Assembly: GCA_029883565.1 (NCBI GenBank)
Contig: JAOUJD010000002.1
Span: 1-46,772, forward strand
Source: Burkholderiaceae bacterium
Lineage (GTDB): Bacteria; Pseudomonadota; Gammaproteobacteria; Burkholderiales; Burkholderiaceae_F
Length of the DNA: 46,772 nucleotides
Direction: 5' to 3'
Within the stretch, counting starts at the first letter, position 1, and each line of letters opens with the position of its first letter. Below the pieces are notes generated by a model, which searched no databases, was not told where the DNA came from, and worked only from the letters and a program-made list of their open reading frames with translations. Positions 46,549 through 46,772 of this stretch are shown here, in pieces. The position numbers and the translations under genes are program-made.

Positions 46549-46772
46549 ATGGCTGGCTATGTCTGGTGGTTCGTCATCGGGTTCGGGCTGCTCGTCGCCG
46601 AGCTGCTGAGCGGCACGTTCTATCTGCTCGTGATCGCGGTCGCGATGGGGGTGGCCGGCCTGGTGGCGCTGGCAGGCGCGCCGTTCGCGCTGCAGCTCGT
46701 GGTGGCCGCCGCGATCGGACTGGGCGGCTCGCTGTGGCTGCGCAGCACGCGCTTCGGCAAGCGGCTGCACGA
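46549..46772 (+). CDS. NfeD-like membrane protein (truncated by window edge)
   Basis: My translation: [43 protein letters not shown]...; open to the window end. Confidence 0.75.
   Translation, partial: MAGYVWWFVIGFGLLVAELLSGTFYLLVIAVAMGVAGLVALAGAPFALQLVVAAAIGLGGSLWLRSTRFGKRLH

Overview
High-GC, betaproteobacterial-looking chromosomal window, almost entirely protein-coding. No rRNA, CRISPR array, IS element or prophage was seen. From left to right: tRNA-Cys and tRNA-Leu directly abutting a DUF1178 gene; an acyl-CoA metabolism locus (GST, acyl-CoA dehydrogenase, quinone oxidoreductase, secreted SRPBCC protein, a divergent ClpX-like AAA+ protein, APH-type kinase, histidine phosphatase, CaiB-type CoA-transferase); an ABC-F ATPase; prmB-dapE-(pilU-like)-dapD-dapC-queF; smc-zipA-ligA-MTIP/MTAP-def; glnD and map (minus strand); the long conserved block rpsB-tsf-pyrH-frr-uppS-cdsA-dxr-rseP-bamA-skp-lpxD-fabZ-lpxA-lpxB-rnhB-trmH; ppsR and ppsA (divergent); and a truncated nfeD-like gene at the right edge. 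The best candidate for something under-described is the 0.76-8.3 kb locus. It encodes separate proteins resembling the kinase and dehydrogenase halves of eukaryotic ACAD10/ACAD11. The kinase gene overlaps a ClpX paralog that lacks the zinc-binding domain and has altered pore loops. Other candidates are a DUF1178 ORF with almost no leader after a tRNA, a Shine-Dalgarno-sequestering hairpin, a pilU-like gene flanked by hairpins inside the dap cluster, and several dyads and possible internal promoters. All calls come from reading the sequence and remembered family motifs; no searches were run.
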